A stretch of 64,000 nt of DNA from positions 2,728,001 through 2,792,000 of the forward strand of contig CP096136.1 of NCBI GenBank assembly GCA_023213215.1, read 5' to 3'. The notes below the pieces were generated by a model. It had not been told where the DNA came from and searched no databases. It worked only from the letters and a program-made list of their open reading frames with translations. Made by a program: the position numbers and the translations under genes. This DNA comes from Flavobacterium sp. JAD_PAG50586_2. Lineage in GTDB: Bacteria > Bacteroidota > Bacteroidia > Flavobacteriales > Flavobacteriaceae. Below, piece after piece: positions 1 through 8,803 of this stretch (its first letter is position 1; every line of letters begins with the position of its first letter).

Positions 1-137
1 AAGAAATCGATAAATACATTATCTATTACAATAACGAAAGAATCAAATCAAATTTAAACAAAATGAGTCCGATAAAATATCGGACTCATTATTGTCAAAA
101 TTAATTATAAATTTGTCTAAACTTTTGGGTGCAGTCT
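1..137 (+). mobile_element. 3' end of an IS3-family insertion sequence (partial)
   Basis: Frame 3 encodes the last 33 residues of a transposase from base 3 to the stop at 102-104. They include YYNNERIKSNLNKMSPIKYR, the classic C-terminal signature of IS3-family OrfB (integrase-core) proteins. A likely terminal inverted repeat follows at about 114-135 (tgtctaaacttttgggtgca), resembling the ends of Bacteroidota IS3 elements as I remember them. The rest of the element lies left of the window. The MSPIKYRTH codons (63-89) also form a perfect 12-bp hairpin with a 3-base loop. Family assignment is from the motif; the exact element boundary is inferred. Confidence 0.75.
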
Positions 138-166
138 AGTCATATGATCAGGCTTTTTGCTTTCTA

Positions 167-517
167 TTAATCTTCGATAATCTTTTTCCTGTGTTCTATT
201 CCCCAATCTGTAAGGTTGTTGATTATGGTTTGGAGTGTTTTACCATGGTCGGTTAACGTATATTGTACTGTTATCGGCTGCGTATCTAAAACAGTCCTTT
301 TGATCAGTTTGTTTATTTCCAGTTCCTTCAATTCCTTGCTCAGCATTTTGTTAGAAATACCGACAACATCATTGAGGATATCGGAAAACCTTCTTTGATT
401 GTAATAGCATATTGAGGAAATTATGGAGATTTTCCATTTACCGCTTAGCACATCCATGGAATCCTGGACCGCCATCATGTTTCTCTTATTGTCTCTCAGA
501 CATTCTTCTTTTGACAT
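167..517 (-). CDS. HxlR-family winged-helix regulator
   Basis: A 116-residue protein of the usual HxlR length. The N-terminal CLRDNKRNMMAVQDSMDVLS is followed by GKWKISIISSI, then FSDILNDVVGISNKMLSKEL, the winged-helix recognition region, and a basic wing ending in YTLTDHGKTL. This is the standard HxlR/MarR-like order. Such proteins are one-component DNA-binding regulators, often controlling a neighbouring oxidoreductase and responding to thiol or electrophile stress. It is divergent from the short-chain dehydrogenase at 622, and six GTTAC repeats lie between the two genes. The inference is that it represses that gene and itself. The inducing signal cannot be read from the sequence. Confidence 0.9.
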   Translation of the reverse strand: MSKEECLRDNKRNMMAVQDSMDVLSGKWKISIISSICYYNQRRFSDILNDVVGISNKMLSKELKELEINKLIKRTVLDTQPITVQYTLTDHGKTLQTIINNLTDWGIEHRKKIIED

Positions 518-519
518 TT

Positions 520-595
520 GTTACTTTGTTACTTCGAGGTTACTGTTACTTTTGGTTACAAAGTTACGAAAGTAAATTATTGTGTTATAATTTTG
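520..595. promoter_or_regulatory. Candidate HxlR operator with GTTAC repeats and a Bacteroidota -7 box
   Basis: Six copies of GTTAC occur in 48 bases, at 520, 528, 539, 545, 555 and 563, in the gap between the divergent regulator and dehydrogenase. A TAATTTTG box at 588-595 fits the Bacteroidota -7 consensus TAnnTTTG and lies 26 bases before the dehydrogenase start. No convincing -33 box is visible at the usual spacing. Repeated short sites between an HxlR gene and its divergent target are typical operators; assignment to this regulator is inference. Confidence 0.5.
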
Positions 596-621
596 CTGCT
601 CAATTTTTAATACAATAAATC

Positions 622-1374
622 ATGAGTAAATTAAAAAACAAGGTCGCGGTCGTAACAGGTGCTTCCAAAGGGATAGGTGCTGCGATTGCAAAATATTTTG
701 CCGCAGAGGGCGCAAAGGTTGTGGTTAATTATGCATCCAGTAAAATGGGTGCGGATGCTGTTGTCCAAGCAATAACAGAAAATGGAGGCAGTGCCATTGC
801 GGTTAAGGCTGACGTTTCTAAAACAACTGAAATCCAATTCCTTTTTAGTGAGACAATCGCAGCTTACGGAAGCCTGGATATTTTAGTGAATAATGCGGGC
901 ATTTATCCAGCGGCATTTATTGAAGATGTTACGGAGGATTCATTTCACAAACTATTTGATGTAAACGTTTTAGGTCCGTTGTTGACCATCAGGGAAGCTG
1001 TAAAGCTATTTGCCGCCGGTGGTGTTATTATCAACATCAGCTCTGGTGTTAGTACAACGCCTTTGGCAATGATGTCTGAATACTCGGCCACAAAGGCTGC
1101 ACTGGATGCCATTACGGTTTCTTTATCGAAGGAGTTTACTGGAAAGAACATCCGTATCAACTCGATACTTCCAGGCGGGGTTGAAACCGAAGGGACAAGG
1201 ACTGCGGGGATTACGGGTAGTGATTTAGAAAAGACCATAATTGAGAAAACCCCGCTTGGCCGAATTGGCCACCCTGATGATATTGCTAAGGTCGCCGTTT
1301 TCCTTGCTTCTGAAGATTCGGGATGGATTACCGGAGAGAAAATTACTGTTGCCGGAGGTCTTTACGGGTTGTAA
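622..1374 (+). CDS. Short-chain dehydrogenase/reductase (SDR), FabG-like
   Basis: A 250-residue classical SDR. The Rossmann nucleotide-binding motif is VTGASKGIGAAIAKYF (residues ~10-25), NNAG sits near residue 90, the catalytic Ser lies in INISSGVS, and the catalytic Tyr/Lys pair is YSATK (~155). The ending, ITGEKITVAGGLYGL, is the usual SDR C terminus with a glycine-rich tail. It should be a soluble NAD(P)H-dependent oxidoreductase. The substrate cannot be told; FabG-like fold does not mean fatty-acid synthesis here. The divergent HxlR partner suggests a stress-inducible detoxification or redox role. A hairpin terminator follows 14 bases after the stop. Confidence 0.9.
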   Translation: MSKLKNKVAVVTGASKGIGAAIAKYFAAEGAKVVVNYASSKMGADAVVQAITENGGSAIAVKADVSKTTEIQFLFSETIAAYGSLDILVNNAGIYPAAFIEDVTEDSFHKLFDVNVLGPLLTIREAVKLFAAGGVIINISSGVSTTPLAMMSEYSATKAALDAITVSLSKEFTGKNIRINSILPGGVETEGTRTAGITGSDLEKTIIEKTPLGRIGHPDDIAKVAVFLASEDSGWITGEKITVAGGLYGL

Positions 1375-1387
1375 TAGGAAAGATTTT

Positions 1388-1417
1388 AAGCCTGGTCAAT
1401 TGATCAGGCTTTTTTTC
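1388..1417 (+). terminator. Rho-independent terminator after the SDR gene
   Basis: Arms aagcctg (1388-1394) and caggctt (1405-1411) pair around a short AT-rich loop and run into a T tract. It begins 14 bases after the SDR stop. The segment tgatcaggcttttt (1401-1414) recurs exactly at 145-158, just inside the IS end. Confidence 0.75.
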
Positions 1418-1528
1418 TTCATTTTGTTCCTGCTGTCTGATATGCAGAGCAATAGATTCTTTATGTGAGGCTTTTTACAAATGTCTATTTGATAAAGAAA
1501 AAGTTTCATTACGTTATTTTTAAAATTG

Positions 1529-1996
1529 TCACTTACAATAGCGGTACAGAATAACTCTGCGCATATCATTGATAAGGTTGATGTTTTTTCGAAAGTTGTT
1601 TGCCTGTGCTTCAAGTAACTGCAAGGCTTTCACATCTTTTTGATGTTGCTCGAAATCGGCTAGCATTTCGTCGGCTTTCCTTGAAAACTCCTTTATAAAA
1701 TCATGGATTCGCAAAAATGGAATAACGGAGCCTACGAGGTTGCGGTGCCAAAATTTGGACTGCCAAAGGCTGTACGTTATCCAAAAAATGCTTTCGCAAT
1801 CCTGTTCATTTTCGAAAATGACAACAAAGCTATTAGTGAATGGCTCCTTTTGAGGCTTTCCACTGTTCAGTCCTTTGTTCAGAATAAACAAATGTGGTTT
1901 AAGGTAACTAACGCCTTTTTTGTGGGTTTTAATGATGTAATTATTACTCACTCTTTGAATATTGTTTTTTTGGTGTTCGTGAATCTTCGATTTCAT
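1529..1996 (-). CDS. DUF6943-type protein of Bacteroidota conjugative elements
   Basis: A 155-residue soluble protein with no signal peptide or membrane segment. Recognisable blocks are KPHLFILNKGLNSGKPQKEP, followed by NSFVVIFENEQDCE, FWITYSLWQSKFWHRNLVGS and a C-terminal helix ending MRRVILYRY. I recognise this as the DUF6943 family, small proteins of unknown function found repeatedly in Bacteroidota integrative conjugative elements. It borders a 1.5-kb gene-less tract of large hairpins, consistent with mobile-element cargo. No catalytic residues can be proposed. Confidence 0.7.
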   Translation of the reverse strand: MKSKIHEHQKNNIQRVSNNYIIKTHKKGVSYLKPHLFILNKGLNSGKPQKEPFTNSFVVIFENEQDCESIFWITYSLWQSKFWHRNLVGSVIPFLRIHDFIKEFSRKADEMLADFEQHQKDVKALQLLEAQANNFRKNINLINDMRRVILYRYCK

Positions 1997-2151
1997 GGCT
2001 TCGATTTAACGTGAAGTGCTCTGTTACGATTGCTCACAGCGTTTAATATCTGTTTTCTCGGTGTTCGCGAATTCCGTTTCACTACATTTCGCACACAAAT
2101 TTTTCAAAAGAAAAAAGAGAAAAAAGAAAGCCATCTGTTGAAGTGGAGGGT

Positions 2152-2263
2152 TTCAAAAAAGCAAGTTTTTTTTGAAAATTTTTTCTTCGGCGGTAGGGGG
2201 TGATTTGAAAAAGAGAGTGAAAAAATTTTCAAAGAACCGGAGGCCTGAACTTGCTTTTTTGAA
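2152..2263. repeat. Nested long inverted repeat
   Basis: The outer arms ttcaaaaaagcaagtt (2152-2167) and aacttgcttttttgaa (2248-2263) are exact reverse complements, 16 bp. Inside them tttgaaaattttttc (2171-2185) and gaaaaaattttcaaa (2219-2233) are also exact reverse complements, 15 bp. Together they give a hairpin of more than 30 bp with small internal asymmetries and a loop of about 33 bases. Confidence 0.85.
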
Positions 2264-2342
2264 TACCCGGAGCTTAGTTTTGCAGTCTTTTTTATCTCTT
2301 TTTTATTTTGATAAAATATCCGGTCGTCGAGGGTAAGGGTGT

Positions 2343-2413
2343 AAAATTTCTGTGCCTGATAAAATTGCCAGGTAAATCCACTACTATTTCTTTTTATCAG
2401 GCACAGAAATTTT
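2343..2413. repeat. 22-bp perfect inverted repeat
   Basis: The arm at 2343-2364 contains tttctgtgcctgataaaa and the arm at 2392-2413 is its exact reverse complement over 22 bp, with a 27-base spacer. A 22-bp perfect match is far beyond chance in this length. No T tract placement or flanking gene makes it an ordinary terminator. Confidence 0.9.
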
Positions 2414-2960
2414 TCACTCTTTCTTTGCAGTTGTTTTTTGATGATGCCCTGAAGGCTAATAAAAAGATTAGTAGTAAACAAAGTAAAATAGCCTTTGAAA
2501 ATGGGAAGCATCTTCAAAAAACAACAAATGCCACTACCGAGTGCGACGGGGCAGCAGCGCGGGCAAGTGTATTACTTTTTATTTGCTAATTGGGGTGTTG
2601 TGATTGCTTTTGTGGCTAGCAGACGGAAGTAGCGTAATAATGAAAACTTGTGCAGCTACTGGGGCGTTTGTTTGAAGATATAATCTGCTAGCCGCTAAGC
2701 AATTTAATTGGGGTGCCAGGCAAATAAAACAGTAATACTCTTGCTGGCTTTTTTTGGTTTTATGGGTGCCTTGAATAGTCTGCAGAACACAGCATTTAGA
2801 TTTCAGCAAAGGAGTTGAATAGTAGCCGGGAAGGCACTTATAAAAGCAATGAAAATACTACCGATTTAAGCGGTTAGCTGATAAAGACAGTTAACGCGAA
2901 AGTTATTAGAAATAGAGATAACCGGAGAGTCTCTATTGAAAAAGCGAATGTTGTTTATGG

Positions 2961-3037
2961 CGGCGGTGAAGTGGTGGTTTTTTTAATAGCTGGGTGATGC
3001 GATGGGAGCTATTAAAAAAGTTGCCCCTGAACCGCCG
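2961..3037. repeat. Two-level hairpin (cggcggt/accgccg)
   Basis: Outer arms cggcggt (2961-2967) and accgccg (3031-3037) enclose a second stem, ttttttaatagct (2979-2991) with agctattaaaaaa (3007-3019), 13 bp perfect. It is the first of three consecutive hairpins between 2961 and 3195. Confidence 0.8.
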
Positions 3038-3062
3038 ACAAGAGCGTTGGGTGTGCGGCTTT

Positions 3063-3115
3063 TTTACATAATGTTGTTATAGTCTCTTTAGAGCTATAAC
3101 GCCACATTATGTAAA
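3063..3115. repeat. Long near-perfect hairpin in gene-less tract
   Basis: tttacataatgt (3063-3074) pairs with acattatgtaaa (3104-3115), and gttatag (3076-3082) pairs with ctataac (3094-3100). Only a small asymmetric bulge separates them; the apical loop is about 11 bases. The structure is strong, but I see no adjacent gene that it would terminate. Confidence 0.8.
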
Positions 3116-3127
3116 GAAGCTTGGGAG

Positions 3128-3195
3128 AAAAAATTACCGGCGCAAGTCACGAAGTGTACGCGTTATTGTACCAATAACTGTGACGGTAATTTTTT
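3128..3195. repeat. Multi-stem hairpin in gene-less tract
   Basis: aaaaaattaccg (3128-3139) pairs with cggtaatttttt (3184-3195). Inside, gtcac (3146-3150) can pair with gtgac (3180-3184), sharing one base with the outer stem, and ttattg/caataa (3163-3168, 3172-3177) form a small apical hairpin. With the two preceding hairpins it makes a 235-base structured block. Confidence 0.75.
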
Positions 3196-3518
3196 TAGGA
3201 GCGTGGGGTAGGAGTGGCTTTATGTAACTTTTAAGGTATCACTTGCAATAGGTATTGATAAATTCGGAGAGATAGCAATCTTCCAGTTATATCTAACCAT
3301 TTACCAATTGAAGTATAGCGTTATATTTCCTACCTCTTGTTTATATAAATCTTCCATTAGTGGGCTAATTCAGTTTTGGGAGAACGACATACTAAACCGG
3401 TTGATGTTAAGAACCACGCCTGAAGTTAATGCCACAGCATATTTTTTTAAGTTCGTGATTATATGACTGCTCCGCAGGAGAATCTTTTAGCTTGTAGTAT
3501 ATATCAAAACCGTGACTA

Positions 3519-4136
3519 TTAATTTAGCTCCTCCAGTTCGATGGCTATATTAATCCTTGCCTGTTGTTCATATTTGAGAATGAAGTGTTCCGTCTTGTAT
3601 ATACTATCCATATGAAGAAAGTGTTGTAGTGCTTTTTTTCTGCCAGATGCATATATAAAATCAGCATAGATGGTATATTCCTCCCTGATTTGTTCGGTAT
3701 ATTTTTGATAGTCTTCCGGGTTTTTTCCGAGTATTGCCAAGTCGACATCCAACAGATAATTAGTGTCACTGTCTTCAGAGAGTTTATGCTGTTTAGTAGC
3801 CAAAATCATATTGGCACATTTGGCTGTTTTTTCGGCAGGGTAACCAATTTCAGATAGCCTTTTCATTGCCAATTTAGCACTATCTCCTTCATTATTGCTA
3901 CTTGATGCTTTATAGATTATGTCGTGATAAAAAACTGCCAGTAGGGTAGTGTCCCAGTCTTTGATTTTGTCTTTTACCTCTTTCAAATCTGTTATCATAG
4001 CTTCTAAATGGTCAGGAGTATGGTAGTGCCTTTTGGGCTCGGAATATTTTGTGAATATTTCCAACCAAAGGTTATTGGCCAGCTCGTGGTCTTTAGAGTA
4101 TTTTTTGACGAGTTGTAAAAATGTATCCGTTAGCAT
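3519..4136 (-). CDS. HD-domain phosphohydrolase
   Basis: A 205-residue cytosolic protein matching the family of predicted metal-dependent HD phosphohydrolases (COG4339-like). Metal-site motifs are YHTPDHLEAM (first His), VFYHDIIYKAS (the HD dyad, ~residues 69-71) and LLDVDLAILG (last Asp, ~128-131). These are the expected metal ligands in the expected order. Members hydrolyse phosphate esters or nucleotides; the physiological substrate is unknown. It is divergent from the SMEK-STAND gene at 4287, with about 150 bases between them, so they may share a control region. No signal peptide. Confidence 0.85.
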   Translation of the reverse strand: MLTDTFLQLVKKYSKDHELANNLWLEIFTKYSEPKRHYHTPDHLEAMITDLKEVKDKIKDWDTTLLAVFYHDIIYKASSSNNEGDSAKLAMKRLSEIGYPAEKTAKCANMILATKQHKLSEDSDTNYLLDVDLAILGKNPEDYQKYTEQIREEYTIYADFIYASGRKKALQHFLHMDSIYKTEHFILKYEQQARINIAIELEELN

Positions 4137-4286
4137 ATGTTAAATCAGAGTTGCAAATTTAGGTATTTAAACTTTGGCTCATTCATGTTTCAGATTTATA
4201 AATTATTACTTAATAGTATTAATCTTAAAAACTTAGTATAGCAGAAGATATTAGTTATTTTTGTGGATAGAGAAATTTGGGAAAGT

Positions 4287-7200
4287 ATGAGCATTAATGT
4301 ACTATTTGATAATATTCACAAGAAATTTGTGGCGTATGAGAGTTACTTATCGAATTCCAATTCATTGGGACTAACAGATGCGGCAATATTTGCGGAAAAT
4401 CATATGCAGCAAATTTTGAATATAATTTTTGATTGGGAACTTATAAATGCTAATTCTCTTAAGAAAAATCAGTCGGGTTATGATTTAATAGATTCTTCTA
4501 AGGGAATCTATATTCAAGTTACTTCTAGAAAAGATCATGGTGTAAAATTTAAAAGTGCAATTACTTCGTTTAAAAAATTATATCCTAAACAAGATGATGT
4601 GGGGAAATTAATAGTTTTATATATATCCTCGCAGATTTCCAGAAAGCTATTGCCTGAAGTTGTAGAGGGAAAATTAATGTATCAAGCTTATTTTATTCCA
4701 CAGTTATTAGATAAAATCTTTTATCTAGATCATGACAAATTACTGAAGATTGATAAAATACTAGATCAGATTTTAAAACCTATAAATTTCGACAGTACTG
4801 CTAAGATAAAGATTGTGCCTTCAATTGCTATACAGGCAGTAAGTGAAATTGGCCCCGGTATTTACATTAAACGCGAAAAACTAATAACTGAACTATTCAA
4901 TTTTATACAAAAGGGGAATGGACTACTTACAGGAGGCCCAGGATACGGAAAGAGCTTTACTCTCGAAGAATTGCAACGGAAATTTTTATTGGAAAATGTA
5001 CCATGCTATATAATTAGGATTAATGAGTTGAACAAGGGTAGTAATGAGGAAATTGGTAAACTACTTGGTACCGGTAAAAAATGGCTTAGTACATTGAAAG
5101 CACTAAGATGGGAAAATAATCTGAAGGGATGTTTGATATTTGATGCTTTTGATACTGCAAAGGATGATGGTTTGAAGTTGGAAATTTTGTCAGTCATGAG
5201 ATTAGCAATTAAAGAATTGTCTTTAAATTGGAATGTCTTAACCAGTGCCCGGACATATGATGCTGCTAAGTCAAATAAATTACAGGAACTATTTCCCCAA
5301 GAAAAAATTGGTGCTGAGATCATATGCAGAAATTTTTTAGTGCCGGGTTTAAATGATGAAGAGCTTGAACTCGCATTAAATTTTAAAAATCTAAAGGTAA
5401 AAGCCAGTAGTTGCGCTTCAGGGTTACAAAAATTATTACATGTGCCCTATTTCCTAAAATTGTTTGAAGATATTTTGCAAACCAGTGAAGATGTTAACGA
5501 TATTAATTCTGTAGAAACCGAAGCACAACTTTTAGAGGTATTTTGGAAATCAAAGGTTGATGAATCGTACAATAACTTTCTTTCGGAATTAACAAAAAAA
5601 TTTGTTGAAAATGATAGTCTAGTTTGTGATAAATTAGAATTTGTTAACGATTCTAATATTGTCGCCTATACTTCTTTGGTAAGTGTAAATATTTTACAGG
5701 AAGTAGCAATGAAACGTAATATTTCGTTTGCCCATAACATACTTCTTGAGTTTGCGATTTCTAAATATATTCTCAAGATAGCTGTTGAAGATCAGGTAAA
5801 ACTCATTGAGAATTCACCAAAATTACCTTTTCATTTCAGACAAAGTTTTGTTTATTTCTATAGTCAGATGTGGTCGTCTGAAAATGTTATTTTCTGGGAA
5901 CATTATAACCATATAAAAGAAATTGGCGCGCCACTGTTCCGACTTTTTCATCATACAATTTTTAATTATGTGCTTGTTCATTTTTACAAGTCACCAAGTG
6001 AAATCTTGCCAAATATTAACTCCTCTGAAGAGGAACTTTATGGCAACACAGTCCGACGTACTCTGGAATCAATACGATTTGCCAGAAAGGGAAAACTACT
6101 TGACCAAGATTTAGATTTTATTTTAGCGGTAAGTAAACAAATTAATGTTGCTTATTTGTGGGAACTAGGTAATTTAATTGAAATAGGAATTCAACAATTT
6201 GAAAAAGAGCAATCAAAGACATCCTTACAAAAGCTTTCGAATGCCAGTTGCAATTACATGAATTTTGTTTTAAAAGAAAGAAATGGCCAGCAAGGTTGGT
6301 TTATAGATGGAAGTGGTGCATTGTTTGGTGTCCCAAATGTTGCAAGTTCTTTTTACTTTAATAAAATTAAGTCAAAATCATTGCTTCAGAAAGTGATGAA
6401 AATCTTGAACGAGAAAAATTTCCCAATCAGATATTTTAGTTTTTTGGCTGATAATCTGGAAAAGGTTGCCACTGTTGACATAGAGTTTGGTTTCGAAATT
6501 TACAAAACTTTGTATTTCTTTCAAGAAAATAGTACTGAAGAAACCAATATGGGTGGTGGTGCAACACTAAGTCTACGAAGTAATCGAAAGCAAGATTATA
6601 ATCATATTCACTATGTTTTAGAAACAAAATATGTTGAACTCATGAAAATTGATTTTGATAATGCACTAAAGGTTGGATTGGAAATAATCAATAAATTCAG
6701 TTCAGGCGATGGATATAGCTATAAGCCTAAACCGTCCTTAATAAAAGTGGGTACAATTGAATCAGCAATTAAATTTGATAGTGGCTATTTTGATGAAGAT
6801 AAGGAACATGGTCCAGTTTCTTTTTTGAATAAAATTTTTCATGAATTGGATTCGAAGGCTGAAAATTCTTCTGATAAAGTTATTACAGATAAATTATATT
6901 TAATCATTGGAATTGGTGGTGCAAGCAAAATATGGAGAAGGTTACTGGAATTTCTTTCGACACATCCAAAAGCCTATGTAAATTTATCATTTCAAATATT
7001 GGATAATAGCGGCATATATGAATGTAATGAGACATTACATGAAGCAGGTGAGTTAATAAGAGCTGTATGGCCGTTCTTAAGTCCAGCCAGGAAGAAAAAA
7101 ATCGAAAAATTAATTCATGTTATTACTCCAATTGAATCTACTTATCCTGAATGGGGAAGAACTAGAATTAGCAGGCTATTATCATGTATCCCCGGCGATA

Positions 7201-8803
7201 GTTATGTGTTAGATATGTCCAAAGCATTTATTTTAGAAAACGGTGTAGGCGAAAATCCAGTAATTGTAGAAGACCGTAGGCCAATTATGGCACAGCAGTA
7301 TCAACATACTCCAGAAGAAAGAATGACTTACGCGGGTTTTGATCCGGAAATTGATAGAGACAGTTCAATATATCCACAGTATCGTAACCTAGAAATCTTT
7401 AATAATAAATTTGAGAATGGGACTGACAGGAAAGGTCTTAGGAATGAGTATAAAACCATTATTGATTCCGTAGAAAATTTATTTATGAGTTCTTTATCTG
7501 GGTTATTTAGGAATGAACTCATGACACATTCCTGTGATTTAGAAATTAGCCGTTGTGCAAGAATACTATCTGAAGTAGGGAAAAAATTAAATATAGGAGA
7601 AAGAAAAAAATATGGCAAATCGCGCAACATTATTTAGAATCGTCGGCATATTTAAAAACTGAATATGAAGCCGGTGATTTAAAAAACAGGTTTATAGTTG
7701 GAAGTCCAAGTGCAAGAACTGAAGCAGTAAAAACAGTACAAAATTTATATTACAGTTTTAAGGATAATAATTTAGTAGATTTAATTTTGGCTTTAATGTC
7801 AGATAACGATCTAGGAGTTCGACATAGAGCATTGAACAGTTTACAGCTACTTTATGAACCGAATGCAGAAAAATTTTGGGAAAAGGTAGAAGAACGTATT
7901 GTAGTTGAACAGGATGGGGTTTGTATTCAAAAAATAGCCCACTCACTCAACAGTGAGTACATTATCACTAATGATTTGTCAAAGGTATGTAGTAATTGCA
8001 ATGTGCTTATTCATAAATTAGCCAATGACGATGATATACCAAGAGATACATGGAGTGATTTGGTTGCAATAACTTTAAGGATTTCCCTTAGACATGACAG
8101 AGAATTGGCATTTAATATTATAAATAATGGAATTTCAATTAAACAATTTTCACATAATCTGATATATACTACAAGGTCAGTGCTAAACGAATATAATGGA
8201 AAGAAATTATATGTAGAGGAATTAAATAAAGGTGCTATTTTGTTTGATATACTACAATTACAACTTACTTTTCGCTTCGGAGAAATTTTAAGAAAAGGAA
8301 TCCAGAGTCCAGACGTAAGGGATGATTTCGAAATAATTGACCTTGTTATACAAAACCTGTACTTTGCCTACGACTATGATAATGGCAACAAAAAAGCTAC
8401 TAAAGATCTAACCTTACCTGAAAAGAAAGCGTTTTATGAAAAAATTAAACCACTCTTAGATTATACAGCCAATAAGTCATTAGGAATTGAGCAAGGCTTT
8501 ATGGTTGCACACACTGGTTATTATTTTATGCAACTATTAAATAAGTTACTTCCCTTAGAACCTGATTATATATTAAAATTGTCAAATATCATCGTAGTTT
8601 GTGCAGCCAAGAATAATTTTACATTTGATAGAATTACGCTTAGAGAAATTGTGACATTAACTGAAGGTATTATCGCTGACCACAGAATTATTCTGAAGGA
8701 AAAACAGAATTTCCTATATTTAATTGAAATTTTAGACCAGTTTACAACTTCTGGTTTTGAAGAGGCAATTGAATTGACCTGGCGATTGAAAGAGGCCTTT
8801 TAG
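4287..8803 (+). CDS. SMEK-STAND NTPase, putative anti-phage sensor (frameshifted as sequenced)
   Basis: Joined length about 1,505 residues. Residues ~1-140 match the SMEK domain (MSINVLFDNIHKKF, then AIFAENHMQQILNIIFDW and YIQVTSRKDHGVKFKSA), which heads many predicted defence NTPases. A STAND-type P-loop ATPase follows: Walker A GGPGYGKS (~215-222), Walker B LIFDAFD (~283-289), and SARTYD as a likely sensor arginine. The remaining ~1,000 residues are helical and repeat-like, as in target-sensing halves of STAND proteins. The frame breaks at A7 (7604-7610); the -1 frame continues without loss to 8803. I start at ATG 4287 because SMEK proteins begin here; GTG 4263 is the alternative. Function in defence is inference. 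Confidence 0.7.

Larger units (their letters stand above)
1997..3518. other. Gene-less tract with several large inverted repeats
   Basis: No credible gene occurs in these 1.5 kb; open frames here are short, low-complexity and run through inverted repeats. The tract contains five sizeable hairpin-forming structures, listed separately at 2152, 2343, 2961, 3063 and 3128. It lies between a DUF6943 mobile-element gene and an HD hydrolase. Such structured non-coding stretches occur inside Bacteroidota conjugative elements. Whether this one is an origin, an attachment region or a structured RNA cannot be decided by reading. Confidence 0.6.

Noticed and set aside
2104..2589. Open frames on both strands across the gene-less tract.
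   Set aside because: Both are made of the arms of inverted repeats and low-complexity A/T runs, and the two strands give similar peptides because the repeat is palindromic.
7604..7610. Programmed -1 frameshift in the SMEK-STAND gene: A_AAA_AAA is the canonical slippery heptamer in the right phase, with an aggag sequence just upstream.
   Set aside because: About two dozen other genes here break at homopolymers in the same way, so a missing base from sequencing is far more likely. It would deserve another look if reads confirm A7.
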